Assembly: GCA_008921705.1 (NCBI GenBank)
Contig: VFFE01007668.1
Coordinates: forward strand, 704,885 to 768,884
DNA: 64,000 nucleotides
Direction of reading: 5' to 3'
Origin: Burhinus oedicnemus
Lineage: Eukaryota; Chordata; Aves; Charadriiformes; Burhinidae
Part shown: piece by piece, positions 12,034 through 23,749 of the stretch
How the letters are laid out: the number at the start of each line of letters is the position of its first letter
Position numbering within the stretch: position 1 is the first letter of the stretch
Made by a program: the position numbers and the translations under genes
The notes under the pieces: model-generated
Seen by the model: the letters and a program-made list of their open reading frames with translations, nothing else
Database searches by the model: none
What the model was told of the DNA's origin: nothing

Positions 12034-12557
12034 TACATTCCTGGGTTTAGAAGTTAGAAAGTTTAATAGAAAATAATGACATCATCTCATCAATGAAATT
12101 GACATGTAGGGATTTTCATTTTATTAATTCTGCATAAATATAAGGCCGTATTGTACAAATGAACATGTAGTTTACCCATATAGTCAACATTCCTACTTCT
12201 AGGCTACGTATCAAACTCAGAGTTTACAATTCATTCCAGATTATTGCAGGCAATATATCTTCACTCACTTGTGTTGGATACCCAACAGACTAAGTTCATC
12301 GAGTTTAAAACTAAAAAATTCTTCTCTTTAGGGCTCTGTTCAGACAGTTTCCTGTCACCAACTTGAGATTTGACATTTTGCTGGCACTCCAAGCTGCACA
12401 CCAAGGCTGTCTGTGTGAGAGTTCCTGGCACTGAACCGTATGGTTCAGTTCCTGTGCAATCTAACAGCATGGTGTAATCTTTTATGAAGTATTTCTGGTA
12501 GAGAAAAAGATTGTTTTACGGCAATAACTGCATCTTTCCACTTCTTCCGTCCTGCAG
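12034..12557. other. Unique DNA leading to an exon-like segment
   Basis: No repeat recognised. The last ~40 bases are pyrimidine-rich and include ATAACTGC, a possible branch-point context, before CCTGCAG. Confidence 0.35.
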
Positions 12558-12626
12558 GGTCTGAATGTCAAAGGCACCAAGAAGAGTGTCACGGATATTA
12601 AGATTAGCTTAACAAAGATGAACTAA
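12558..12626 (+). other. Candidate terminal coding exon (22 codons)
   Basis: A pyrimidine-rich acceptor (CTTCTTCCGTCCTGCAG) is followed in phase 0 by 22 open codons and a TAA stop at 12624-12626. The predicted peptide starts GLNVKGTKKS, ends ISLTKMN and is lysine-rich. I do not recognise the protein. The codons are less AT-rich than the surroundings, which is what makes the segment stand out. Against it: a 22-codon open stretch is not rare by chance, no matching upstream exon was identified, and no AATAAA lies close downstream before the CR1 at 12.77 kb. Treat as a lead only. Confidence 0.28.
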
Positions 12627-12770
12627 AGTCTCCTTAAGCCTTTTATTTTTATCTGTATAGTAATGACTGAGTAATATTTAATGTAAATTACCTTTAGAAA
12701 TCATAATATAACCTTTAGAAACATAACTTAAACTACATTGTTAAAATTAAATATATAACTCTTTATTGGT

Positions 12771-13542
12771 AGATAGCTTGAAGGAAGGGATGCCATCCAG
12801 AGAGACCTGGACAGGCTTGAGAGGTGGGCTCGTGACAACCATGAAGTTCAACAAGGCCAAGTGCAAGGTCCTGCACACAGGTCAGGGCAGTTCCACGCAC
12901 AAATACAGGCTGGGCAGAGAATGGATCAAGAGCAGTCCTGAGAAGGACTTGGGGGTGATGGCAGATGAAAAGCCCAACATGAACCAGCAATGTACGCTGG
13001 CAGCCCAGAAGGCCAACCACATCCTGGGCTGCATCAAAAGAAGCATGGCCAGCAGATCGAGCGAGGTGATTCTGCTCCTCTACTCCTCTCTCGTGAGACC
13101 CCACCTGGAATACTGTGTCCAGCTCTGGAGCCCCCAGCATAAGAAGGACATGGACCTGTTGGAGCAGTTCCAGAGGAGGGCCACGAAGACGATCAGAGGA
13201 TTAGAGCACCTCTGCTATAAGGACAGGCTGAGAGAGTTGCGGTTGTTCAGCCTGGAGAAGAGAAGGCTTCAGGGAGACCTTATAGCAGCCTTCCAGTATC
13301 TGAAAGGGACCTACAAGAAAGCTGGAGAGGGACTTTTTACAAGGGCATGTAGTGATAGGATGAGGGGTAATGGCTTCAAACTAGAAGAAGGTAGATTTAG
13401 ATTAGATCTCAGGAAGAAATTTTTCACTATGAGGGTTTTGAGACACTGGAACAGGAACAGGTTGCCCAGGGAAGTTGTGGCTGCTACATCCCTGGAAGTG
13501 TTCAAGGCCAAGTTGGATGGGGTTTTGAGCAACCAGGTCTAG
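12771..13542 (+). pseudogene. CR1 ORF2 C-terminal remnant, open frame
   Basis: About 257 codons of CR1 ORF2 remain open to the TAG at 13540-13542. The RT palm with its catalytic Asp residues is missing, so no activity is expected. The frame continues upstream into non-CR1 sequence and has no natural start. Recognisable C-terminal landmarks are MKFNKAKCKVLH near 12841-12876, LVRPHLEYC near 13093-13119 and LEKRRL near 13252-13269. A small oddity is an in-frame 6-bp duplication of AACAGG at 13450-13461, which doubles Asn-Arg in the usual HWNRLPR motif. Confidence 0.85.
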
Positions 13543-13631
13543 TGGGAGATGTCCTTGGCCATGGCAAGGGGATTGGAACTAGATGATCTTTAAGGTCCCT
13601 CCCAACTCCAACCATTCTATAATTCTATGAA
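12771..13631 (+). mobile_element. CR1 LINE, 5'-truncated after the RT palm
   Basis: A plus-strand CR1 of ~860 bp. It starts just downstream of where motif C would be, runs through the ORF2 C-terminus and 3' UTR (AGATGATCTTTAAGGTCCCT near 13581) and ends in the ATTCTATAATTCTATGA tail at 13615-13631. Well preserved but clearly a different subfamily from the 6.15 kb copy, judging by the 3' UTR and tail octamer. Confidence 0.92.
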
Positions 13632-16600
13632 ATACATAATGATATAAGGAATTCTAGATATGAAGCTTTATTGAAAAGCATTTGTTCAATTACATTAATT
13701 TGAAAAACACAGAACAAGGCCTTCTGCTTTTAAGAAAATGGGTGAACAATACATTCTCAGATGTTGTTCTATTTGAGAGGCATTGAGTTTAGCCAATTAA
13801 GCTCCAAAAAATGGATTTCCCTGACTGTAAGACAACTCTTGACACAATCTAAATTATGAAAAGCTTTGCAGAATAGCACATACTTCAAACAATTTCTACT
13901 TTTTAAAAATCCTACTAAGTATTACACATATATACATATATTATAAGGGTGAAGGTTGAAAACAAGATTTTTTTTGTTGTAGCGTAACCTGTAATGTCAA
14001 TACCTCAAGTGCTGCTAGCTATTTGAAATTATGTCCAGAGATAACAAATTAATTTGTTATGGTATACTAGAAAATTGTCTTCCAAAACTCAGTATTAATA
14101 TGAGAAACACAAAATTTGACTTCACATATTATGCCTTTTCCTTAAATTGCTGCCAGCAAGGTGCGACTCGTCTCATGTAGTTTCTGCTATGAATGAATTT
14201 TCTCCTACTCTTGGGGCTGAGGCTAGCTTGTTCTACATATAAGAGGAACTGGCAAGATTGCAAGTGTTCTAATTACAGAAGACAGATGTCACACTAGGTT
14301 CAAGTGTTATAATAACTCAGAAAGAGGTAGATTGCAGGAGCAGGAGCCATAGCATGATGTAAACTATGCTTTTGCCATTGCTACTTGAAAGGACAAACCC
14401 CTACTAGGACAAAAAAGTTAAGTTCTTGACACAAACTGGTAAATAAGGTATTTTGAAAATATTTAAATAGAATTGTCTTGCATAGCTTTTTTTCAGTAAA
14501 CACTCTGACTAATTAATTTTAAACTTCACTGGGAAAATAGAAAAAATGCCATAAAAACTATGATAAATGTATGTATTTTTTTCCCATGAAGTATAGAAAT
14601 TGATTAATTAAAACTCTTATTTTTCTCTTTTTCTTCTGTACAATATCATTTTACATTTTACGAGGGATATAGTTTAGTTTCTGTAATGTGCCTGAAGGAA
14701 GTACTGTGTATACTTAAGGCACACTTCAAGTAGCAATCATACTAACATTAATTTGCCTATCCAAAATTCAGATACTACTTGTCTTAACCTCTTTCCAACA
14801 CGCTATTTAAGATAGACAACTTATTTTAATGATCCAAGCTGCAAGCTAACTGAATATCTAACCTGAAAGACAATGGTTATAGATGTAATATCATATTAAA
14901 CAGTTCTTATTCACTGGTATATGATCATCTACACTGTTAAACTGTTAAAACAGTATTTAATTTACTGGTATGAACATAACCAGACTGTTCGAGCAAACCA
15001 AGATGTTGAACAACTCTATTTTTGAATCATTCTGTTTCTAAAATACTTTGTGTTTGAGAAAAGTCCTCAGATTGATAAACTCTGGGAGCCTTTTCATTTT
15101 ATAGGGATCTGCACTAGATATCCTGTAGTCCTCAGAGCTGCCTGGAGTCTCTGCAAGTGTTTATATGGTGATCTCTTCTGAAAGACTACTGGTAAGATTC
15201 AGCTGCAGATTCAGATAACCAACTAGTTATCTGTAACATAAGTGTCTACAAGTGAGATGGGTGTCTAAGCTCCTATTATACGCAATAAAGATTTAGTAGA
15301 TATTATCAGTGGAGCCTACAAAACAATTTTGATCTCCTTCAATTAGATAACTAGTAGAAAATATCAATTTCCTATACCCAGGAATCTAGTGTCATTTGAA
15401 TTACTCTAAGTCCACTGGCTGGTATAACAAAAGATAAACAGGAGATCATTGCTTTGTGCACTGACAGCTAGAGGCCAGACTTGGGTACAACTTGTGCACA
15501 GGCCACTGAATCCCTCTAAGGAGAGATTCAGATCACTGAATACAGGCATTTAGTGCTATTTGTATAGCTGTATTTGCCTTGATCTCCTACTGGAGAAAGT
15601 TTCCGATACCTCTTATGTGTGATATCTGTAATCTCCTTATACATGACTTGGTTTTCTTAGGGAGTCACAGAGGGGACCAGAGGCCCGTGTGTAGGCAAGT
15701 AATTGAATTAGCTGAGTCAGTCTCTAGATTCCTTTAAACACACAGTTAAAGACTGCTGCCTTTAAAGGGAGTGTAGGTATTTAGCAAATATTCAGGGACA
15801 TTGATATCAAAATGTGTCTATCTCAGATTGAATCCTAAACCCTACACTATAAACATCTAGATGTGATAATCTTAAACAAATCTCAACATGCCTGCACCTG
15901 GAGCAGAGTAATCCTATCTTCTTCCTGACTTTCACACAAATACCCTTCTATGCATGGCCTTGGAAAGAGATACTTGAAAATGTTTCAATGACTGCACTAG
16001 GTCATGTATGCTGTAGAGCACACGTTTGCTACATGGAAGTCTTTCTACCTCAGAAAAAATAAGAAGATCCATTCATATGTTTTTAAGAATGCAAAAGAAA
16101 ATATGTCTTTAATTGAATCATCATCTTCATTCATAGTATTCTGAGAAATTTTCAAGGTTCACAAACAACTAAGAATTCAAGACTAAATCTTGTGGGGATA
16201 GAATTTGATCTCTGGATAAGACGTAAGTTCTTCCACTTAAAAAAAAAAAAGACTTTCTCTGTAAGTGCTTCCTGTGACTCATTCTACAGCTCTGGCAACT
16301 TTTGTTGTAAGGTATGAGTCAAGAAATAAAAGTAATCCAGCAATTCAAGTTTAATAGAAAAAACCCCTTCACTTTAGAGTTATCTAATTTTCTTGAGGAA
16401 GCTATCTTACTTAAAAATGTAGCTGGGTATTACCTTCATTGTTTATAGTTCCTAGAATAACAATAGTTAACTCTCGTTAAAATTATAGGCCTAGAGATGA
16501 AATGGTCTTGGTGTTTTAACAAATGTTCATAATACCGAGAATTTACGTTGCTGAATCCACAATATTTTCACCAACACTCTGTGAAAACCAACTAAACAAG

Positions 16601-19600
16601 CAAAAATGAAACAAAATAAAACAAAAAAGAAGCCCCTGTCACCTGTATTAGTTTTTTCTTGTCTAATAGTGGTTATTACATTATAGGAATATGATTATCA
16701 AATGAAAAAACATTTACCAGTGAAATAAACAAGAGCATTCACAAGTTGAAGGAACTTGCATAGATAAAACTTTTTTATTCTACTGTGAAGACTTCAAATA
16801 GAGTCCTAATTTGTAGTTCATGGGAATTATGAATATCTTACGCAGATGGAAAGCAAGATAACAAATATTCAGACAAGAACTGATTTTCACCCTATACTAT
16901 TTTTTATTTGTTTCCTTTTTGTCCTCTATTTCAGCAGCACTATAGTGTTATGCCTTTGTTATGCCTCCCATTCTCATTTTAGTGTCTGCCTTGGCCCATT
17001 TGTGGTTTTGAATGGGGTTTTTTTGGCACGGTAATGTCCAAAATGCTGCCTTAAATTCACTAATTATCAGAATTACTGTGAGACTATTGAAAAAATAAAT
17101 GTTTCAGAATTAAAAAAAAAAAACAAACCAAAACCAAAACCCAAGCGTAATGATTCTTTACTTCCTAGCCATCCAGAATACCTAGACTCTTGGCTCCAAA
17201 GTGATCTTTCTCTTCCTTTTCACATGCTGAGACATGTAGTAATTTCCACTGGAATTTCAGGTTGTTGCAGGCACATCACAGGTACATCTAGCTTCACTCA
17301 GAAGTCCTAAGCTCATTTCTGTATAAAAGCTGACAGGAGATTGTCTCTGTGTTCAGATGGGAATAGGATTACCCATTAGGGGTTCCTAAGGTGACTGACA
17401 GTTTCTCTGCCTTCATGAACTAAAGATGTTTCAATCAAGCTTGCTTACTGGAATTAGTTTCTTCTGACTGAAAAATCTTCAGTGTTCATTAAGAAGCAAG
17501 TTCACATGTTAGGAAAAAAGTTAGCTGGAATAAGGAGAAAAGGCAGCTGAAAAATGGGCCGGTCCAGGCAGGGCTGTAATGTTGAAAAACATATTTCATT
17601 TCCAATGTATTTCAAAGAAGCTTCCCATTCCATAAATAAACAAAGATGGATAGGGATTTGTTTCTGCTTCTTGTGAAGTGATTCTGGAAAGTTTATTGCG
17701 TAGAATTAAAAAATGGCAGCAAATGAGAACCTCAACAGTGAACAAAGTAAATAGAAACTCAGCTGTGCAGGAGACTACCAAATAGGCATATTTTCTTTAC
17801 TTACTGCTTCTTTAAACCACTTACTTTCTATTTCCTGTAGCTGTGATACAAATTACCTTATTCTGTAGCATACTGGTTTTGGTCCATAGCTTTCTGAATT
17901 TCTTTTTTTTGGAGACTAACATAAGTGATTTTATTTTATTGATTCCTGTATTTCAGAGAAAAGATTAATGTTTGGTGTTGTGTGTTTTGGTTTTGGTTGG
18001 ATTTTTTCTTCCCCCAGAGGTTTCAGCTATGCGTTAACTATAATCTGGAATACAATGTACTAATATGTGTCAGAATTTCATTGTGGTCTTAATTAAAATG
18101 TTCTAAATGTTGGATAAAACTCCCACACTCCTGAAGCCTCGTATTTGTGTTAATCAGCTCCTAAAGCATAGCTGTGTTTGTTTCCAGCCAAAGATTAGAT
18201 GTGTAAACAGGTCTTTAAGTTTCATTTAAAGCTGTGCAAGGTCATTTCGGATATGTTCCAGACTGTTTTTCAACTGAGGCACAATTCAGTGTGTCAGCTT
18301 TTTGTGACACAGGAAAATGTAGCTACAGGTTGCAGAGCCTTAAAAATAGGATAGCTAATTGGTCTGAGTTTCTCCAACTGATTTCTCCTTTTAATGATTC
18401 CATTTAGCATATGCTTTTGTTTTTCTTTACAGTATAACTGAAGCAGAGGGAGCAGGAGTGATCTAATCTGAGTTTATCGGAGATACTCTAGCCAGATAGT
18501 GAGTTGTTACCAACATCCATCCTTGCAGTGAGCTCTGCTGCCTTTCTAGTTGATACCAACACAGGTTTTCATCCTTGTGTGCCTCTGTAAACTGATATTC
18601 CTGTTTCTACACAGTGCAATGTAGACCCATGAAGATTTTGCCATCCAGCTCATAAATGGAAATAGCTTCCATGACTAAACACACCCTTCTCAGCATAATT
18701 TGGAAGAATCTGGTATTTAAACCTATCTTACCTGTGAAAATACAGTATCTGTAAAAAAAAATAATTAAGAAACTTCATTATTAATGTCAAATACTAGGTC
18801 CTTAGTCCCTTCTAAGCTAATTAGCACAGTTAATAAACACTGACCATAGCCAAACAGACAGGCAGGGTCCTTTCCTTTCTCACTGTGGAGGCCATGTAGT
18901 GAAGATAGACTTAAGACCTATAGCTTTAAATCTTTAATTCCCTTTGTTCTCTGCTCTGCTGCTACAGTACTGGCTTCGTATCCATTTCTGGCACCTCACC
19001 ACAGTTTGTCTGTGTTTCTCCAAAATTACTGTGAGTGTGACTGAGGAGTTTTAGAGGAACCATAGGTGCAGCAGCCTAAGAAAGTGTGTTTTCATTGTCA
19101 TGGCAAGAAAGTAAGAGATTGAGGTCAACTTGTGATAGCCCTGAAAAATCTGTTTCTTACAGGAGAAAACCATTACAAGAGTATAGTAAAGCACAATTTA
19201 CTTTTTATGTTTACTTATGCTTTCTATTAATAGGTGAATATCTACATGTTGCAGAGCCAGTAGAGCACTATATACCATTTTTTCCAATACTGAATTATAA
19301 ATATGGCCCTCTTTTAAGAACAGGGCCCAAAGTTAAGAAATTAGGAGCCTACACTATGTTAAAGTTCACCTCAGGGACTTTGTTGCTGTGGTGTATTGAC
19401 TCTGACTGGCAGCCAAACACCCACCCAGCCTCTCAGTCATTACCCTATCCTGTGGGTTGGGAAGAAAATAAAAAGAAGGCAAGGAGACTCATAAATCAAG
19501 ATAATGACAATCTAATAGGTAAAGCAAAAGCTGCACGTGCAAGCAAAGAAAAAGAGAAATTAATTCACTATTTTCCATGAGCAGGCAGATGTTCAGCCAC

Positions 19601-21887
19601 TTTCCAGAAAGCAATGCCTCAGTATGCTGAACGGTTGCTTGAGAAGACAAATACCATAACCACGAACATCGCCCCTTCCTCCTCCTCCCTCTGAGTTTTC
19701 GTTGCAGAGCACATTATCACATGGCATGGAATATCTCTTTGGTCAGTTAGGGCCAGCTTTCCACGTTGTGTCCTCTCCCAAACTCTCACTCCCAACATAC
19801 TCAATTTGGGGCAGGAAGGGGAAAAAGAGTAAAAGTCTTGATGCTGTGCAAGAATGGTTCAGCAAACTCCAAAACATTGGTATGTTATCAACACCGGTTT
19901 TGCCACAAAAGCAAAGCACAGCACCGTATGGGCTGCTATGAAGGAAGATAACTTAATCCCAACCGATCCCAGGACATTTGCTAAACTAGAGCTTTAGCAA
20001 ACCCACATACTGACATGTGCAGACTATGTCTTTTGTGGTTTGTTTGGTTGGGATTTTTTTAATTTTTAAGCATCACATACATACCTGGGAAAATATATCC
20101 TTGTATGCGCATGCACAAACGAAAATCTTAGTTGTAGCACTGAGAAAAAAAGACCATTTGTTTTACCCATTTTAAAAATAAAACATACTAAAAGTTTCCA
20201 TTTACAGTTTAATTTTATCTAATGTATCATCTTGCAGAAAACTTCTACTGGTTATTCCTTGATCTTTGGAGGAAAATAGGTTTCAGAAACAAATTATACC
20301 ATATTGAATAATTGCCATGCACTTTTTAAATTTATGAAAACATCTTAGAATCAGAGGAATCAGGAAATCAGAAAACAAAGGATATACACAGCTTTAATCA
20401 ATTTGAAGGTTATGTTTGGGTTATAGAAATAGAAATAAATGCTTCATTAAGCAAATGACCTTGAACTTCGTTCATGATGGATACTGTAGTTAATTAAACT
20501 GTGTGTTGAGGTAATATATTTTATTGTATATGGAAGCATTTAGATGAAAAAGTGGGTAATGGATTTTGCTAGTCCAGTTTTTGAAAGAAAAATAATGAAA
20601 AGAACTCATTCAGACAGATGAGGTTATTGCCCAGAGTTTTGCATGTATATACATATCAGTGTAAATTCTCAGAGTTGGGGTTGGTTTTTTTTCAGTGACT
20701 TGAATGTTATTACTCAGATAAACATGTAGGTATATTTTTACAGAAAAACTTAAAAAACCCCTTTTTGATTCCTTTGCGATTTTTAAATTATTATTAAGTC
20801 TATAATTAAAGAAAAACATGAACAATTCATTAATAATCCTTATTTATGCATTTTGCTCCACTTCCTTCATTCAGTTTTCATTTTCTCCCTGAACAGATTT
20901 TGGGTTGTTTTCCACTTTTATATTTTTTTTCCGTTAGTATTTAATTTCAGAACCTTTAAATTTTAAGAAAAATATGTTTCATTTATTTTAAATTACAACA
21001 GAAAATATAAAAATTAAAGAGCGATACAGAAAAAGCAAGAAAAAAAGAATCCTAAATATTGTATCTTTTGTTGCTTAAGGTGACAGATGCATTGATACAG
21101 ATAAAGAAAAAAAAAAAACTCAAAAGGAAAAGTAATACAAAGGTAAAAGGAAAATAAGAAGAAAGTGAAATGAACATGAACTTCATTTACCATGGATCAA
21201 ATGCATCATGAGCTGCAAATGCAGCAAATATACATTTGATCTCACTTCAGAATTATACCTGTTCATTTTCATAAGCTCTTTTCACAATTAAAATATAAAA
21301 TGAAAAGTGTTTATGATGTCTGAACCTTATATCTTGTCTATCTAGATGAATTAATAGCTAAACATGCATTTGTATAAAAGTAGCCTCCATTAAGCACAGC
21401 TTGCCTAACCAGAGGTTACTTATGATAAATTATTGATCTTGAACCTACTTCAAGACATCTAACATAATTAATTAATCTGTATGGCCTTGTAACATGCTTT
21501 TTTGTATACTGTAAACAGGAGTGTTAGGAACTAGAACTGTAATTCAAATAACAGAAAAAGATAAAAAAACTTTAACCCAGTAACTGAATGGACATAATTA
21601 TCAAGGATGTCTGAAGACATCAAGGAAAATGCAATGTTGGAAGGAGTAAAAAAATAGATGTTTTCAAATTATGTTAGGAACACAAGAAATCTTAGAAATA
21701 ACATAGTCTTATAATAAGAGAGATGGGGTAATGGTTTTCACAATGATTAAGAAAGTGCTGACAGAATAGCTAGAAATTTTCAAGAAATAATTTATGTATT
21801 TGGAAAGAAACAGAAATATATCACATAAAAATGATGAAGAGCTTTATTTTCCATTAATAAAGGAATGTAATATTCCAATGGGGATTT
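13632..21887. other. Long unique AT-rich stretch, no assignable gene
   Basis: More than 8 kb with no recognised repeat family. It contains A-rich runs at ~16239-16251 and 17110-17122. The longest non-CR1 frame is 164 codons at 19086-19580, but it opens with GTG and its first ATG is at 19356. Next to it, 19740-19950 has somewhat higher GC. The interval 18000-18700 is less repetitive than average and could hold conserved noncoding DNA, which I cannot test. Confidence 0.45.
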
Positions 21888-22420
21888 ATAGGGGATAAAC
21901 AATTTTAAATCATCAGGTCTTGATAACTGGCATGTGGGACTTATAAAAGAGCTGAATGAGAAGATATGCGGCTTGCTGAAATCTGTTTTTAATGAATGTT
22001 GATATACTACAGAAATTTCATTAAGCAGATATAGAGCTAATGTACAAAATATTCAGGAAGGGCAAACAGGATGATTCAGGTAGTTATAGCTATTATATGT
22101 TTCTATTAACTGTAGGGAAATATTAATATCTGATTTGTTAAAAAATAACTAAAGAATAGTATACAACAAATTATTGTCAATGTAATTTTAAAAGACTGGT
22201 GTAGAATAAATTATTAACAATGTAATTTATGTATCAGAAAACCTGATACAAGTATTCTCTAAGAATATACAGTAAGTATCTAAAAATTTATAGGAAAAAA
22301 AAAGTTGGCGGTGTGAAATCTTCACTGAATTATAGAAATTTTAAACATGCTGTATGGTCTGGAGAGACTGGCCCCATTCATAGTTTCATAAGTGATGAGA
22401 AAGTTAATGTAACATCACTT
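21888..22420 (+). mobile_element. Ancient CR1/L3-like ORF2 relic
   Basis: Heavily decayed but collinear with CR1 ORF2. AAATCATCAGGTCTTGATAA near 21910 fits the segment just upstream of the RT domain, and AAAGAGCTGAATGAGAAGAT follows. AATATTCAGGAAGGGCAAAC then AGGATGATTCAGGTAG near 22050-22085 corresponds to the KKG..ED(P)GNYR region seen at 6265-6300. CCCCATTCATAGTTTCATAA near 22373 may be the F-N-I-F-I-N-D segment. Many stops and indels. Divergence suggests an amniote-age or early avian insertion. Confidence 0.6.
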
Positions 22421-23661
22421 CGTGATTTCTGGATAACTCTAAGAAGGTAAAGGAAGGACTCGGCAGTTACATGGAAGAAATGGAGTCAACCTAAGCAAAC
22501 AGCTTTCTAATGAAGGTAAGAAAATATTTACTCACCTAGGAAAAAGAAATAAGGGTCATATAGATGAAATGGTGATGATGTCTTTTAAAGAGGGAAAAAA
22601 AGAAGTGGATGACTAATAAAATTGTCACCAGTGCAAGATTATTGTAAAAAAAAGCTAATATTGTCAGTGGCCAAGTATAAACAACAAAGTAGTATGTAGG
22701 CTGAGAAAGTAATGTTACTTATGCTAAAAAATTAACGTGGAAAGTGTTATCAGTCCCTGAAATGTCAGTAATATACCTTGCAGTCCTGAGGGAAAATAAC
22801 ATTTTAAGTGACAACAGAACTTCATACCTTCGTGTTTTTGAGGAATTAAGTTTTTTAGGTAAAATCTGTTTTGCAGAGAGAAAGGAATATTATCAGTAGA
22901 TCAGCAGTAATTGAACAAATTCATAGAGGTATTTTCTTAAAATATTATGCATATGATAAGCTGAAGTTTCCTAATGTCATTTAGCAGATACATGAAAAAT
23001 ACTAGTGTTAAATACTCTCCTTTACGTGACAACAAAATAAATCGTATATAACTACAAATATATATATTGATGAAAACAAAAGAGAATTCTTAAAGAATTA
23101 GTGGCATGGATATTGACTGTTCTTTAGTTGTATAGTTTTTGTTTAGTTGTATGAGTTGACTTACATCAAGATAAAAATAATACCAACATGAAAAAGATTA
23201 ATTTCAAGGTACTGGTCTGTATCATCTTACTTTTGTTCAATGACATCTGAAGGCAGCTTTTAAGATGAAGTTAAATGACAGTGCATGGCAAGACAAGCAG
23301 CTAAATGTTCTTACACTTCTGGTCTCCTGCTAGTCATCAGCCACTGAAGATATTGATTACAAAAGAGAATGATGCATATTGCCAGCAAATCTGACAGCAG
23401 CGTTCTCACGCATCATTCAGTATTGAATAGCATAGAGCTACTTGTCAAAGCAGAAAATGTCTCATCTATGTTTCTGTCCACAAGGTCTTGCCAATTATTA
23501 TCTGTTTCATGAATTTTAACACTATAAAGAATAGTGAGTATCTTAAAATTCTGTCAGAAATATTATTGTGGAAAACAAATCATGTTTAAAAATAGATTGA
23601 TCTAGAAGAAAAGTGTTTTGCTTGTGTTATATGAAATTGTCTTATTGGTTTTTTTTTTCAG
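22421..23661. other. Unique AT-rich DNA
   Basis: No gene or classified repeat seen. Decayed CR1 text may continue a little past 22.4 kb but cannot be followed. Confidence 0.45.
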
Positions 23662-23749
23662 TCTCTTCTTCATGTGTTATATGTAAAATGACATCCTTTC
23701 TTTCTGAAACACGCCAAATATTTCTGACCACAGAAGCTTTCAGACAATG
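23662..23749 (+). other. Candidate 88-bp exon bounded by splice-like sites
   Basis: A strong-looking acceptor (ten T then CAG, ending 23661) precedes 88 bp that stay open in one frame (starting at 23664), and GTAAGG follows at 23750. The other two frames stop early. The peptide is not recognised. Chance matches of this quality are expected in 64 kb, so confidence is low. If real it could equally belong to a noncoding transcript. Confidence 0.22.

Noticed and set aside
19086..19580. 164-codon open frame, the longest outside CR1
   Set aside because: It opens with GTG; the first ATG is at 19356, leaving ~74 codons. No domain, family or splice context was recognised.
22170..22235. Diverged duplication of AAATTATT..CAATGTAATTT
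   Set aside because: AT-rich words recur easily in this composition; the intervening sequence does not align.
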